This document shows positions 19,994 to 31,917 of a stretch of DNA of 64,000 bases, in pieces. Made by a program: the position numbers and the translations under genes. The stretch's first letter is position 1. Every line of letters begins with the position of its first letter. The notes beneath the pieces are model-generated. The model did not search any database. It was not told the DNA's origin and was given only the letters and a program-made list of their open reading frames with translations. This stretch comes from Lineus longissimus (taxonomy: Eukaryota > Nemertea > Pilidiophora > Heteronemertea > Lineidae). The DNA lies in assembly GCF_910592395.1 (NCBI RefSeq), contig NC_088317.1, positions 5,830,001 to 5,894,000 on the forward strand, in the 5' to 3' direction.

Positions 19994-20641
19994 TTAAGTG
20001 TAGTTAGGGGGGAAGTCAAATAGGATAAACGGCGTCTGGTCCATGTTAAAAACACGGCCAAATTCTCTCTCAAACTGCCCAATTAATGCTGTGATGGTTG
20101 CCTTGAAATTATGGACGCGCACCGCAGCGTTTTCTGGGAGAGTGGTTGTATTCTTGTTTTTCTGGCGCAAAGAGATGTGCTTTCGTTCCATGAAACCTTC
20201 GACCCATGGAACAGATGCTTGAAATTCAATCATGACTGGTCGATGTTGAATAAGATCATCATGTCTTTCTTGAGGTAGACCATTAACCTATTCCTGGAAC
20301 AGGACTGTCGCCTTTTCTTGTAGATCTAAGACAGCCACAGGTAGGCCCTTGTGGCGTTGCTCGAGGAACCAGATCGGCAGCTGATCTTCAACCTCTTGCC
20401 ATAGGCCCTGATGTTCACCCCTTACATTTCTGCGTTTCTCCTTCTTTCTCTCTAATGCTGCCTCTAGTTCGAGTAAGCGACATTTCCGCATGGTGTGAAC
20501 TGGTATTCGGTAGTGGTTTCCGTATTCTTCCATTGAAGCAACTCGTCCATCCACCAATGCATCTTCAAGATTTCTTAGATGCAGAATCTTTTCCTGTACC
20601 ATGTAACTGCGCAAACGCTTTGGTAAAGGTTCCTCGGCCAT
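19994..20641 (-). pseudogene. Pogo-like transposase relic, N-terminal half
   Basis: Starts MAEEPLPKRLR and aligns with the copy at 31918-33270 through the DNA-binding region (SMEEYGNHYRIPVHTMRKC) and EVEDQLPIWF to the first catalytic Asp region (FNMDQTPFILFD). An in-frame TAG at 20288-20290 follows VLFQE; reading in the same frame resumes beyond it. The gene breaks off after FPPNYT at 19994, so the second and third catalytic acids are absent. It ends beside the 18674-19945 element, and it is unclear whether the two were once one transposon. Confidence 0.75.
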
Positions 20642-20759
20642 TCCTGACGTTATACTGGACTGAGAATGGAATCCAACCAGCACCTTATAGATGGCCAATG
20701 CAATTTCTCCTGACAAACTATATCTCCCCTTGAGACTGAACCTGAAAATTACATAGACC

Positions 20760-21954
20760 TAGCAGAGATATATCAAAATATCAATAACCACCTGTTAGTA
20801 ATGGTCACCATTGGAAATGTACAATTCTAGTAGCCAATGGAATATCAATGAGAGTTTTGATGCATGTCAATAGCTATATCAATATTGTATCTTTGAGAGT
20901 TTTGTGTGTTGTTTGTCTTAGTGAGGAAAAAACAGCACTTTGAGACACCGATCTGGGGAAGATATCCACTTGCATTGTAAATTAATCGAATAGGAATTGT
21001 TGTTTTAATTAGCATGTATGGTTGTGTGACTTATGTGGTAGTTAAGGTCGTATGCACATCCTGTATATAATGCCCCAAATGCTCATCGAGCTGTTGATCT
21101 GTACGATATACGTATTTGCATGATTGTACGAGTATGAAATAAATACGCATGCTGTTATCGTGCCTTATTTACAATACACGCTCCATTGACAATTGACAAG
21201 CACTCAAGCTGACTTGATGTATGAAGTGGGTCGCAGAAGAATATTCACAATGCAGAATCGGCAATAGCCTCTCCGAGGGTCTCCGATCTCTCAGAGTCAA
21301 GCCACCACGGAAAGACTGGAGGCCACCTTTAAATCGGGTATTTGTGAGACACCGCACATCTGACTAACGGCTTCCTCTACACTAGCTGTGGCTATGATGT
21401 GCTCAAAAATCAAAGAAATCAAAGCTTGGCCATTATATACATCACAACTTTGCGTTTTCGTTCAAACACTACTGACGGAGGTTCAATATCTGTGTGACAG
21501 CCTGAACATGACTCCTTGTGTCCTGGCAAAGTCTCGCCAGGGTGAAAAGCTGCATGTTTAATGCACGGTCGAAAAAGGTACCAACTACATTGGCAGTGTT
21601 TTATTGGTTCTGACATCTCCAGATATCAATTATAATAATGTATCAATTTGGGTCATTTTTGGATGGCTGTTCAGGGCAAACACGAGCGTCGCTAAGATGC
21701 TGAAAATTTTGGAACGTATTGATAGATACATAATCTGATTGATGCTAAAGCGAAATATAGATATCAATGGTCGATGGATTTGACGTAAAATCAAGGACGT
21801 TGTAGAGAGAACATAGATATACAATAACATAAAATTTGGTTGCAATCCGACTTTATTCAATTTTCAAGATGGCTGCCTGGCGGCCATATTTGAGTAGAAT
21901 AGAGGGCCCCTAGATGTATGTTCTCACAAGTTTAGAACCTTCTAGCTCAAATAA
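20760..21954. other. Unassigned sequence
   Basis: No exon, LINE motif or repeat structure recognised. The minus-strand frame at 21169-21357 and its neighbours lack family features. I looked for, and did not find, a right terminus of the 18674 element here. Confidence 0.35.
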
Positions 21955-22335
21955 AAAAACGAAACGTGCCACCTATCGATGATTTAGTGAACTTTGACCT
22001 ATGTGACCTTGAAAAGTAGGTCAAATAAAAAATCCGGGTGATACGTCATTTAACCTTATTAGATTCACCCACCATAAAAATTTCATCACTCTACGTACAA
22101 CCATTGGCTTCAAAAAGGCAAACAAACTATTTCCAAGATGGCCGTCTGGAGCTGGAGGCCAGAAAGTAGGTCATATTGCGAAAAAGAAAAATATGTCTGG
22201 GCATATTGCCCAAAACTACCATCACACCAAGTTTTAGCCATCTAGCCCTAGCGGTGACGAACCGTGCTCCGCTAACGGACGACGACGGACGACGGACGCC
22301 ACGGTATCGTATAATCTCCTCAGAGGAGAGCTAAA
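21955..22335. repeat. Dispersed-repeat-like segment with GACGGACGAC run
   Basis: Contains TGACCTATGTGACCTTGAAAAG (about 22000) and AAGATGGCCG motifs, and ends with a short GGACGAC/GGACGACGGACG run (22276-22298) and the hairpin CTCCTCAGAGGAG. Such arrangements are common in dispersed repeats of marine invertebrates. The copy-number claim cannot be tested inside this window. Confidence 0.4.
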
Positions 22336-22546
22336 AAAGAATACATAAGATGACTCGGAAGATAGCTGATATAATCTTCCATTCCTTTGGAATCTTTAAA
22401 GACTCTGTAGTGGGTGTTAAACTCGACATTTTCACAAATTCTTGAATACCAACTCTGGCAAAACTGATCATACAACAAAGTTTTAACCATACGACTTAAT
22501 TTAACAACTTAAGGTGGAAATAATTCTGCTGGTCCCAAACATATAC

Positions 22547-23275
22547 TCAGTTTAAGCCACAGCCATGAATAATAGATCTTATATAATTATCTCTATTGTT
22601 AAGGTTTCTTAATATGTTTAGAAGAATAAATCCAAATTTAGCCTTTTTACCGTGTACCAGTGTGTTCCAAAAAATTACCATTCTAACTTTAAAAAGAATA
22701 GATATAGGTATTCTTCCTAATTCACCATACATTACACTGGCTTTTCTTGCATATCAATTTACAAAACTTAGTGTGAACCTTCTCAAGAATTTCGTTCTTT
22801 TCGTGAGCTATTACTTCTGCACCATAAAGTAGTATAGACTGCTGGACACATGAATCAAATAACTTCAACAAAATATCAATCGGAAGATATAAAGTTATTT
22901 CCGTTCCAGTATAATAAAACACCAAGGGAATTGTATTCCTCCACACTTTCAATGCTAGAGTCACCAAGCTTAAATCTGGTTAATTCTTCCATCTACCCTT
23001 TGATCGAGCAAAAACCATAACCTTTACAAAGATGGATTAACAAAGAACTTATTATGCAAACAATACTCATGTAATGGATTTAACAAATGCTGCATTACAA
23101 TTTTACTATCAGCTAGAAACACCGTATCATCCGCTCATAAGAGGACAAAAAGTTTAAGGTAGGTCTCAACCAGTTTCTCAATCAATGATATAGTTATATC
23201 ACCTTTATCTCTAGAAAATTCATCGATATTATTCAAAAAAGAGCGAATAACATGGGTGACAAATTTTGGGTGTCT
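22547..23275 (-). mobile_element. LINE reverse transcriptase C-terminal fragment, degenerate
   Basis: Read from 23275 downwards: a Pro-containing RT stretch with LNNIDEF-like sequence, a damaged ADDTVFLADS catalytic box near 23130, then LFDSCVQQSILLYGAEV and EKVHTKFCKLICKK (about 22750-22860), and YGELGRIPI followed by FWNTL near 22650-22730. The order matches the RT palm, thumb and C-terminal region of Jockey/CR1-superfamily LINEs. Frames change several times. No 5' or 3' end is identified. Confidence 0.75.
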
Positions 23276-23280
23276 ATAAA

Positions 23281-23465
23281 CCGAAGACCGAAGACCGAAG
23301 AGCGAAGATCGAAGATAGAAGACTGAAGACTGAAGACCGAAGACCCCCCAAAACTATAAAACAAAGACCCTGATGTCAACTTTAAAACGAAGACCCCCAA
23401 CTATAAAACTGAGACCCTGATGTCAATTACAAAACGAAGACCCCCGAACTAAAAAACGAAGGCCC
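23281..23465. repeat. GAAGACC heptamer tandem repeat and related satellite
   Basis: About nine tandem heptamers (GAAGACC with GAAGACT, GAAGATC and GAAGAGC variants) occupy 23281-23345. They are followed by three copies of a longer unit with AAAACGAAGACCCCC and ACCCTGATGTCAA up to about 23465. Confidence 0.8.
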
Positions 23466-23469
23466 CCAC

Positions 23470-25845
23470 CAGACGTGTGGAGTGCGTAAGACCTCCTATC
23501 GAAATGAGCCTCTTGTACATCTGCGCTACAATGCTGGTATACTGTATTCATCAATCGATAGATGGAACCATGTCTGTTTCTCGTGATGATGACTAACAGC
23601 CGATCTCGACAACCTCGCAAAACTCACATAATCAATCTACGCAATTCAGGATAGAGCAAAACGTACCCGAACACGAGGTATTCGCCTTCGTTGTGTCATG
23701 ATTTAGCTAGACTACCGCGCAGTCGAATAACTACATGATTCTCGCATCTTCACGCGCCGGTGCCACATCAGGGACCTCATGGTGCAATGATGGATTTTTG
23801 TTGGCAGAGAGAATATCCTTCGCTCTGCTTGGAGAATCGAAGTTAACAAATCTCGTGAGCGGCGGGATTTTTGTCACGTGAGAAGATTTTAACACCTCAA
23901 TTTTTGAACGATAATGAGAGGATCCTGGGACGAGATTGTACCCAGCATGGGGATTTCCAGTGATAATGGATGCACGCCTACTGCGCATGTCACACATCCC
24001 CCTTAAATATCCAAAAGGAAGGAAATAGCTCGGCGCAAACGTAACATGCACACAGATGACTGGACTAGCGTGTAGTGTAGTACTCTGTGCAGAAAACGTG
24101 AAGCAGTTTACGCTTTTTGCCTTTCTGAGGTGATCCCGTCAGTACAGCAACGAGAGGTTCTGAGGTGAGTGTACATTTCCGTAGTCAGCATGATTTGCGC
24201 AGTTGATTGATTAAGGAGGCAGAGGCGGTCTTATCTCCAGTGAGTGAGCTAGCGTTAGCGATAGCATAGCGTATCCATGGTGCTTTCTAGCATGTACATT
24301 TCACATGGTTGGCGCATACACTGCTTAAGGATTCTGTTGAGTTGTAGCTGAATAGTAGAGCTTGCTTGGATGAGGAAACCCTTCGAGGGTGCGGTGAGGT
24401 GATCATGAGTTTTGTAACTGATGTTGGGTGTAGTGAGTCTCAAAGGTCGGTAGTCCGTGGTGATATGTCACTCCTTTCTGATTAGCTGGTGGTGAAAATA
24501 TCGTCTGCTGGAGGAACGACCTCATCATTGATAAAGATGATGAGGCCTCTTTAGCGCTAAATCCCATGCGGTGTCATCGCTCAAAGTGCTTAAAGGGGTA
24601 CACCGTTCGTAATCACTTGTGGTCCGGTTAAATAGAAATCCACTAATACACAATGCCGCAGTGCAGTTATTATGAATACAAATTTCTTGAAAATTGGTAT
24701 TTATAGTTTTTGTATATCAGTCTACACAAAGCATGCTAAAAATTATATTCAGTATGTATTTACGCAATTGAAAGTATTCAAATTCAATTACAAATTCAAA
24801 ATTTTTGACGAACGGCGTAGGCCTTTTACATTTTACTGTAACTCTTTTTGCCGTCTCTCTCTATCGTTTGCTTTTTAAAGACCCAGGCCAGATGTTAAAT
24901 GATGGAGTATTTATCATTGGGTGTTGCCTCTATCAAAAATACGTTTTGAAATACTATTGTCGTAAAACCGGTGCGATACCTTTACCTACATAGCTAGCGA
25001 TAGCTATATTTGAGCCACGATACAATTGAAGAATGGTTGGAGGACACGGGATTAATTTCCCTTCTTTCCGCTACTACATACCAATATTCTCTTCTTGGTG
25101 CCCAACAAACTCCGTGGAATATTTTAAAAATTTCTCTTCACATCGGTCACAGTTCTATACGAGCCAACATAGATCATTTTTACCAAAACACTTGCCGCGG
25201 GTGATTGACGCGAGTGAGATCGCCGGCAACCAAACCTGTCTAGCAAAGATGACGAATTCATCCTTTAAGCTACGAAATAAAGCTGTTCCTCAAAATCATC
25301 ATAAATGCGATCTCGACTGCACCAATAAAAACATTATTAATCTTGTAATCAATCGAGTAGCTTTTGGAAAGGTTGTTTACAGACATCTGTATAAGCAATT
25401 TGACAGCCAAATAAACACAAGTGTTCGTTACTTAATTCTGAGTGACTTGTTTTTGTTTTAGTAAAAGTTAAAGGAACGCGAGCGAATGGTTGAAAAAACT
25501 GACAACGAAAGCTGAGGTAGTCATGGTACAACACGTAGTCAGCCCAAAGATATTTTGTTTTCTGTCTATAAATTTCAGTACTAAAACTTGCGTCCTCGTC
25601 ATTGTTGTTGTGTGTTTCCCCTTGGTCATACCTGTCACACAAAAAGAATGAAATTCTTCTTCCCCTAAAAACCCCCAACTACATCGATTAGGAATAATAG
25701 TCCATGTGTCAAGAGTGGTTGATCTATTTAAATTCTTGAAGACCTATTTTCCGTTCGTTTAAATGTTTGTAAATTGTACTTGAAAATGTTCAAGTAAATT
25801 CAAAATGTACGTACTGAATAAAAATGTCAAAACGTCCTTGTGCAG
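23470..25845. other. Unassigned sequence
   Basis: About 2.4 kb with short open frames on both strands but no family motif or convincing splice-linked exons. 24240-24265 is rich in GCTAGCG/AGCGATAGC repeats. I cannot assign function. Confidence 0.35.
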
Positions 25846-25847
25846 AC

Positions 25848-25885
25848 CAGAGTCTTTCGAATAAATGATTGTTTGAAAGACTCTG
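25848..25885. repeat. CAGAGTCTTTCRAATAAA palindrome, copy 1
   Basis: CAGAGTCTTTCGAATAAAT is followed almost directly by its near inverse ending GAAAGACTCTG. The perfect version is at 35478-35514, and a copy with a 110-base interior is at 52388-52531. These look like the fused termini of one MITE family. Confidence 0.65.
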
Positions 25886-28070
25886 TGTTGACTGATATAC
25901 AAATACACATGTAGTATTAACGCGAATTTGCGTTGCGGCACTACGGTATTGTTTTTTTCTTGTTATCCGAGCCAGAAACAAACTGGAAATAAAATATTTG
26001 GTCAAATGGTCTCAACCTACAGGGCAGATTGTACTGCGACAGTGTGGAAAATGTCGGGGACACCCGACAGGCAGGATTGACTGTACAACGAATGAACGCA
26101 ATGTAGAGCTTGAAACCGACAAGGACAAGATGCCAAGATGCGGCTTTTTCAGTTTACTGCCATAATAGGCAAAAACGTCATCCACCATGCCCGTTCTAAT
26201 GTTTTATGTAATTCTGAGACGCTATCATATTTTGGTCACAAGGCATACTTTTTCACTTTAGCATTAAAATCTATCCTGCTGAAGTATACCCTATCCCAAT
26301 AGCACCGCGTTCGCGCTGGCGTGAACTTGCAAGATAGTGATTCGCATGGTCGGTGCTCGCCTTCTCACTGTCATCATATCTGAATTTGGAACAGATATAC
26401 ATGTAAGCCATTTCGAAGAATTATGAGAACATTATACGATGGATCGCATAAGAAATGAACCCATAAATGCCCGTCTTGATGAAAGAATTGGAAGGTCGAT
26501 CAATCCTTGTCCAATATTACCAATTGGAAGCGCTGATTACTGGCTCTGCTCTCTTCATAAATAACATGCATGTACCAAGAATAAGTTGCCAAGAATGATG
26601 GGAGAAGCCGGATGACTTTCTTAGTTTTCTCCGGATGAAGGGTTTTTATGGATGGCCAATACCACAGTATCAGTGCGGTGTCATAAAAAGGTTTTGCACA
26701 ATTGCGACGTTGCGCAAAAATGTTTCATTTGCGTCACTCCCACTACCACAGTGACGATACACCCAGGGCTCGCTTTGTAGTTAAAAAAAGATACGCTTTT
26801 AGAAATAAAGGTTTTTCAGCGGCCTACTTAAATTATTATGCACCTCGTGGAGGTTTTTCATCGAAATTAAAAACCTTCAGACACTTTGTAGCATCTCGAT
26901 CAAAAATCATTAGGGACATTTCGAACATTTTACTGATTTTACTCAAAAGGTTTTATTTCTAAGAGCGGTGCATCAGTGACTTGGTGTACACCTTAACTTG
27001 ACAGTGTCCCCTTTAGTTATGCCAATTAGAATTTTGAGTCAAGTACTTTGCCCCATACAGTCTTTATATTTCATATTTCATATGATTGAGAAAATGTCAA
27101 AGATCATTGGTCGTATATTGTACATGGTAACATAAAGTTCGTAATGTATCATTCACTGGCGTTGACGTTACCATTATCCTAATCCTATAACAAGATCGAA
27201 AAATTTTGTCATTCGCTTGCGGAGAATACCGATGTGGATATCACCGCCACCGCCTTCTCGTTCAAGCTGAAACCAAAAGAAATATAACAGTGATTTTATC
27301 ACGAAAGTTCGCCGTGATAAATTCCTTTTTTGCGCGGATAAGTCCAATAATCCTGTCATGCATTCCAAACGTCACTTGCGGATCATGACATATTCATGAC
27401 ATAATCAGGGAGATCACCAAGTCCGACACCCATGCATATTCACCATCACGCAATTAGATTTTTTAAGCCCGCCTCAGACTCACACCATGCAATTATTCAT
27501 CAGTTTTTAGTGCCGCAACTGGCGATATTTGACTTTTGTGACGGTCACGCACATATTGACAAATCAGCTTCGAGGACCCACAGTGTGGTTTCACTTTATA
27601 ATACACCAGTATGGATGTCCTTTTCACATAGAAGGTCACGCACCTGTATTAAACCAATCAGCACGCGGTTGTACGAAAATAGTTCAGTTTGAGATCAATG
27701 CGTGGTCTCACTCTACCAGTTGAATGGTATTTTCCATTTAAGACATAATTTTTCTTAAATTGAGAATAAGGTGTGTTTAAAATGAAGAAAATGATGAAGT
27801 TTCAGTCCAATTGGCTTACTTATGTGGTTTTGAGGCTCCATTCAACCCGTCGTTGTGAAAAAAGAAGACTCGCGGGATAAAAGCCGTCAAAACCCCCCCT
27901 CACTTCAGACCCCCCCCTCCCCAAACTGAAATTATCATGCATAACGTACAACGAAAATTTCACAGTTTGACAGGCTAGGATAGGTCTATTTGGCTTTAAA
28001 AGCGTTCCTCTCAGATTACGTCTCGGAAAAAGTTACGAGCATGTAGAAAGTACGGTTTTAAAGGGAAAAC
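25886..28070. other. Unassigned sequence
   Basis: No supported gene. A C-rich tract lies near 27890-27920. The open frame at 26702-26962 is unsupported. Confidence 0.35.
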
Positions 28071-28914
28071 TACGAAAGCCCAGAAGGCTCATTCGACAAA
28101 AATTACTTCTACAAAATTGACTTCGACAAAACTCACTTCAACAAAGACTTCGACAAAATTGATTTCGACAAAACTCACTTCGACAAAACTCACTTCGACA
28201 AAATTTACTTCGCCAAAATCCACTTCGACAAAACTCACTTCAACAAAACTCACTTCGACAAAATCGACCAATCAAATCGTGTTTTACATACCTACCTACG
28301 TGTTTTACACAGGTAGGCCAGAGGTCGGTATTTAGGTCATAGTAGCTATCATGGCGGTCAAGGATCCACCCAACACGAGGGTATCAATCTCTGATGAGCA
28401 AAACTCGTTCGTATTTATTTTCCGAAACCGCGAGTCACTAAAGGTAGAAGAGCTTGTTAAGTACACTACTTATAAATGAGTTTTATGAGTAACTGCCTGG
28501 CCTAACGGCCTGCGGTAATTGTAAGACGCTGTCATTACTGTAAAATCACGGCACGGATATCTGTTTGTATGTATCATGATATGCTACCATACACATAAAG
28601 CATCTGTCTATATAAGATACATGTCCACAAGAAATGTAGTGAAGCAGAAAATAGATACGAACGATTTTTGCTCATCAGAGATTGATACCCTCGTGTTGGG
28701 TGGATCCTTGACCGCCATGATAGCTACTATGACCTAAATACCGACCTCTGGCCTACCTATGTAAAACACATAGGTAGGTAAGTAAAACACGATTTGATTG
28801 GTCGATTTTGTCGAAGTGAGTTTTGTCGAAATCAATTTTGTCGAAGTCTTTGTTGAAGTGAGTTTTGTCGAAGTAAGTTTTGTCGAATGAGCTTTCTGGG
28901 CTTTCGTAGAAAAC
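28071..28914. mobile_element. Fold-back element whose inverted-repeat arms contain a 15-bp minisatellite
   Basis: The outer ends TACGAAAGCCCAGAA.. (28071) and ..TTCTGGGCTTTCGTA (to 28914) are inverse. Next come tandem 15-mers of consensus TTCGACAAAACTCAC: 12 units on the left (28092-28270) and 6 on the right (28801-28887). Both arms contain the same shortened 12-bp unit in the same local order. The inner arm parts (~28271-28410 and ~28668-28800) are nearly identical inverted copies, around a ~255-base centre without coding capacity. The arm length difference equals six units. The frames 28089-28271 and 28117-28335 that encode pentapeptide repeats are artefacts of the minisatellite. Confidence 0.85.
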
Positions 28915-31900
28915 AGCTTTAAAAAGCTTTATTACAGGTACATGGCCAGAAGGCTATTTCCCATGGATTTTGGACTATGAACACCGTAGCCCCGATCATC
29001 ATTAAAACGAGCCGCGTGGATAGTCATAGGCATTTAAAAGCTATGGAGTAGGTGAATTATTTAGGTATTTCAAATAATGGCATCAACATTAAAACACTTC
29101 ACTTGCATCTGGTATAAAGTACGAGTCAAAATACCCTCTGATTGGATAGATTCTGTTAGCACATAAACGCACGGCTTTTCTGCATTTGTCGCCACATGAA
29201 AAATGTACATCAAATTTGTGCACACTCCACAGAAGATTCTAAAATCATTTTGTCAAAATCTGAATTAAACTAAAGTCACCCGATGCTCCTTCAAATCCAA
29301 TTTCATGAGACGCAATAAAAAATAGATATCTTCAATTTCTTTCTTGTGCCTTGTTGGTTTAACTGTGCTAGAGTCAGATCGTTGTCAGTCTTTGCGGAGA
29401 GACGGCGTGTCCGCGGTTAATGCGACATGGAATCGCCGGTTCGATAAAACTGAAGATGTTGCGCTTACTGATAGTCGTCCTACGGACACAATGTGGTCAA
29501 CCAGATACATGTATATGAAATGGACTTCTCGGGGCATCTGTCCAGGCACTTTGCATAGGTATCTGAGGCACACAAGCAAAGACGCGAAACACAGGAACAC
29601 CTCCACAACAGAGCTTTGGGCTCCTTCGGAAGGTGTAAGCAGGACCGGCGTGGATCTCGTCTTTAGAGTAAAGTTAACACACCCGCGTAGGTCTTTGGTT
29701 CATTACGAAATGGCTCCTAAATGACATTATGTTTCCTTGAACCTTATCAGCCAGTCTTGATCCTGTACAGTTTCATTACCCCCCTCCGGTATTATCTAAT
29801 ACCCCGGTAGAGACTGGTGGTTGTTTTGGACAAAGATCCGCTAAAACTTTCTTTCACCTTTAACCTTTTGCCTCTAACCGGGCACTGTCAATCAATGAGC
29901 TTAACTATCGCTAGTGAATCATTGATTTTGTGATTGGCTTTTACATGGCCGAATGCGATTGCTCTATCGAACTGATATTAAATTTGATGGTGTGGGCCAA
30001 TGAATCTGTGGATAACAATAGGTCTATCATCTCAGTTCGATCAATTCTTCATCGACAAATTCGCCTCTGATCTTGGGTGGTGACAGTATATGAAAGACGC
30101 TGCATTTGTTTCCAGGGTAGTCGTCTCGTTTTGCCCTTAGCACGAAATTCCTGTGTGCTAGTGATGGTTCAGCACTATCTGAGCTTGCGCCACAAGGCAT
30201 AGCCATATTTCTTAAATCAAATCAGTTTGATATAAGGCCCCTCAGCACAGCGTTCGATGGGGCTGTCTCGGCAGGTCGTAGCTGTATGCAGGCGCTTGGG
30301 CACCGTGTTACAACGTCCGCAGCGCCGATATAAAAAACACAAAGCCAATCACAAAGCCGCTGATACGTCACATGAGTTCAAAATGGCTGCCCTATGAAAA
30401 ACACCATCGCCATTCGCGCGTGCGAAAGGGCTTTCAAAACGGGAGTTTCGAGATGGCTGAGCCTCTATTCGCTTGTTATCTCATTTGAAGTGGCACAGCG
30501 TTCGCAGCGCAAGCAACATGTTTCGACCAAAGTGTGGCTGTCCAAGATAAGGCTGACCACTCTTTCTCTGTTTGCGCTAAGCTTTATCATCATTCGGTTC
30601 AGTATACTGACGTGGCAATAAGATGAACTCACTAATATAACTCTGATCTTTGTTGTCCTGAGACAACTTACCATTCTGTCTGATTAAATATTGACTAAAT
30701 TCAGCCAATCCTCGATAACATCTGCGGCCCATTATATTACCACCTGGTGTTTGTGGAAATGATGATTGTTACATACATGACATATTGGATTTACTCTTAC
30801 TTTAACTGTTTTCCCGCCATCTGTGGTGACGTACATTTTAGGAATAACTATTAAAAACGGATAGAATAATAGAAAGCAATTACATGTAGTACAGAAATAT
30901 CATTTACGTGTCAATTCAAAAAAATCTCGCGGTCGCTTGCTGAATTGCGACCATTTTATTTCAGCTATAACTGCTTCATATGAAGAATAGATTTTCCGAC
31001 CGTGAAGCGAATTCAGTCGCCCATCATTCGCATTTTCTACTGAGAGCACGTCTTCGCTTCTTCACGGTCTGGTGGCTGTAATTACAGTTTTCTCCAAGCT
31101 CGTAGGAGAGTGTTGGCGCTATTCATTAAGGCGAAACTGGCGTGTTGGGTCACGGGAAGCCATCAGTCATGGTGGTTTTAACGAGGGCAAAGAATGCTGG
31201 GTTGCGACCGCTGCATGCAAAGTGATGAAGCCGGATTCTTTTTCTGAAAATCGTTGTAAATCACACTGGGGGAATCGGAACACTTCTCCGAGGGTTGCCC
31301 TCACCTCAGCGAGTCAATGCTTGGTATACTGTAGTTTCATGAAAATAACACCACTTTTGAATATTCGAGGCCCGGCCTTGTCTCGAGTCTATTCACCAGA
31401 GGTAACCAATGAGTGACTTCGCTGGCCCTTGTGATGGGTCAGCCAAGCTGTCACGGTTTCCCTAAACCACTTATTACCGCAGCCCTATTGATTCGAAGTG
31501 TTGTGTGCCTACTGGTCGATGAGTGCGCATGTGGAATGACGTAAATGGTAAGGCCACTCGCCGACCGTTTATACAGGTTGTCTCATAAAATTAAAGCACC
31601 TTTTAGATTGATCCAAACCCCCCAAAACAAAAAAGTCCTTATTGAAACTCTGAAGGAAAATCTACGAATGCTTGCATTAGTAAAGCTAATTGAGATTCAG
31701 GCAATGATAGTAGTCACAAAATTCCAAAGAAAAACGAGGAGCTCATCCTCTGTTTTTCTACAACCCTCTTTTTTATTTAGACTCCCTAGGCCTACGTGGG
31801 AGAAAACAGAATCGAAGTTTCTAGGATTTGTGGTTTTCTTGTGTAATTCTAGGGCCTCTTAGGCCTATAAATGAAGTCCAACTGAGGGTACCCACATTGC

Positions 31901-31917
31901 AGACAACCTGTGCGACA
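28915..31917. other. Unassigned sequence upstream of the pogo gene
   Basis: About 3 kb without a supported gene. The plus-strand frame 29344-29724 (126 codons) has no family features and no clear splice context. An AAAATGGCTGCC (YY1-like) site occurs near 30380. Confidence 0.35.

Noticed and set aside
23281-23465. CRISPR-like array
   Set aside because: Units are contiguous heptamers without spacers, and the sequence is eukaryotic.
28089-28335. Open frames on both strands encoding pentapeptide repeats (FVEVS / STKLT)
   Set aside because: They arise from a 15-bp minisatellite that is open in several frames; it is part of a fold-back element arm.
29344-29724. 126-codon frame with scattered Cys/Trp
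   Set aside because: No recognisable domain or splice-linked neighbour; compatible with chance.
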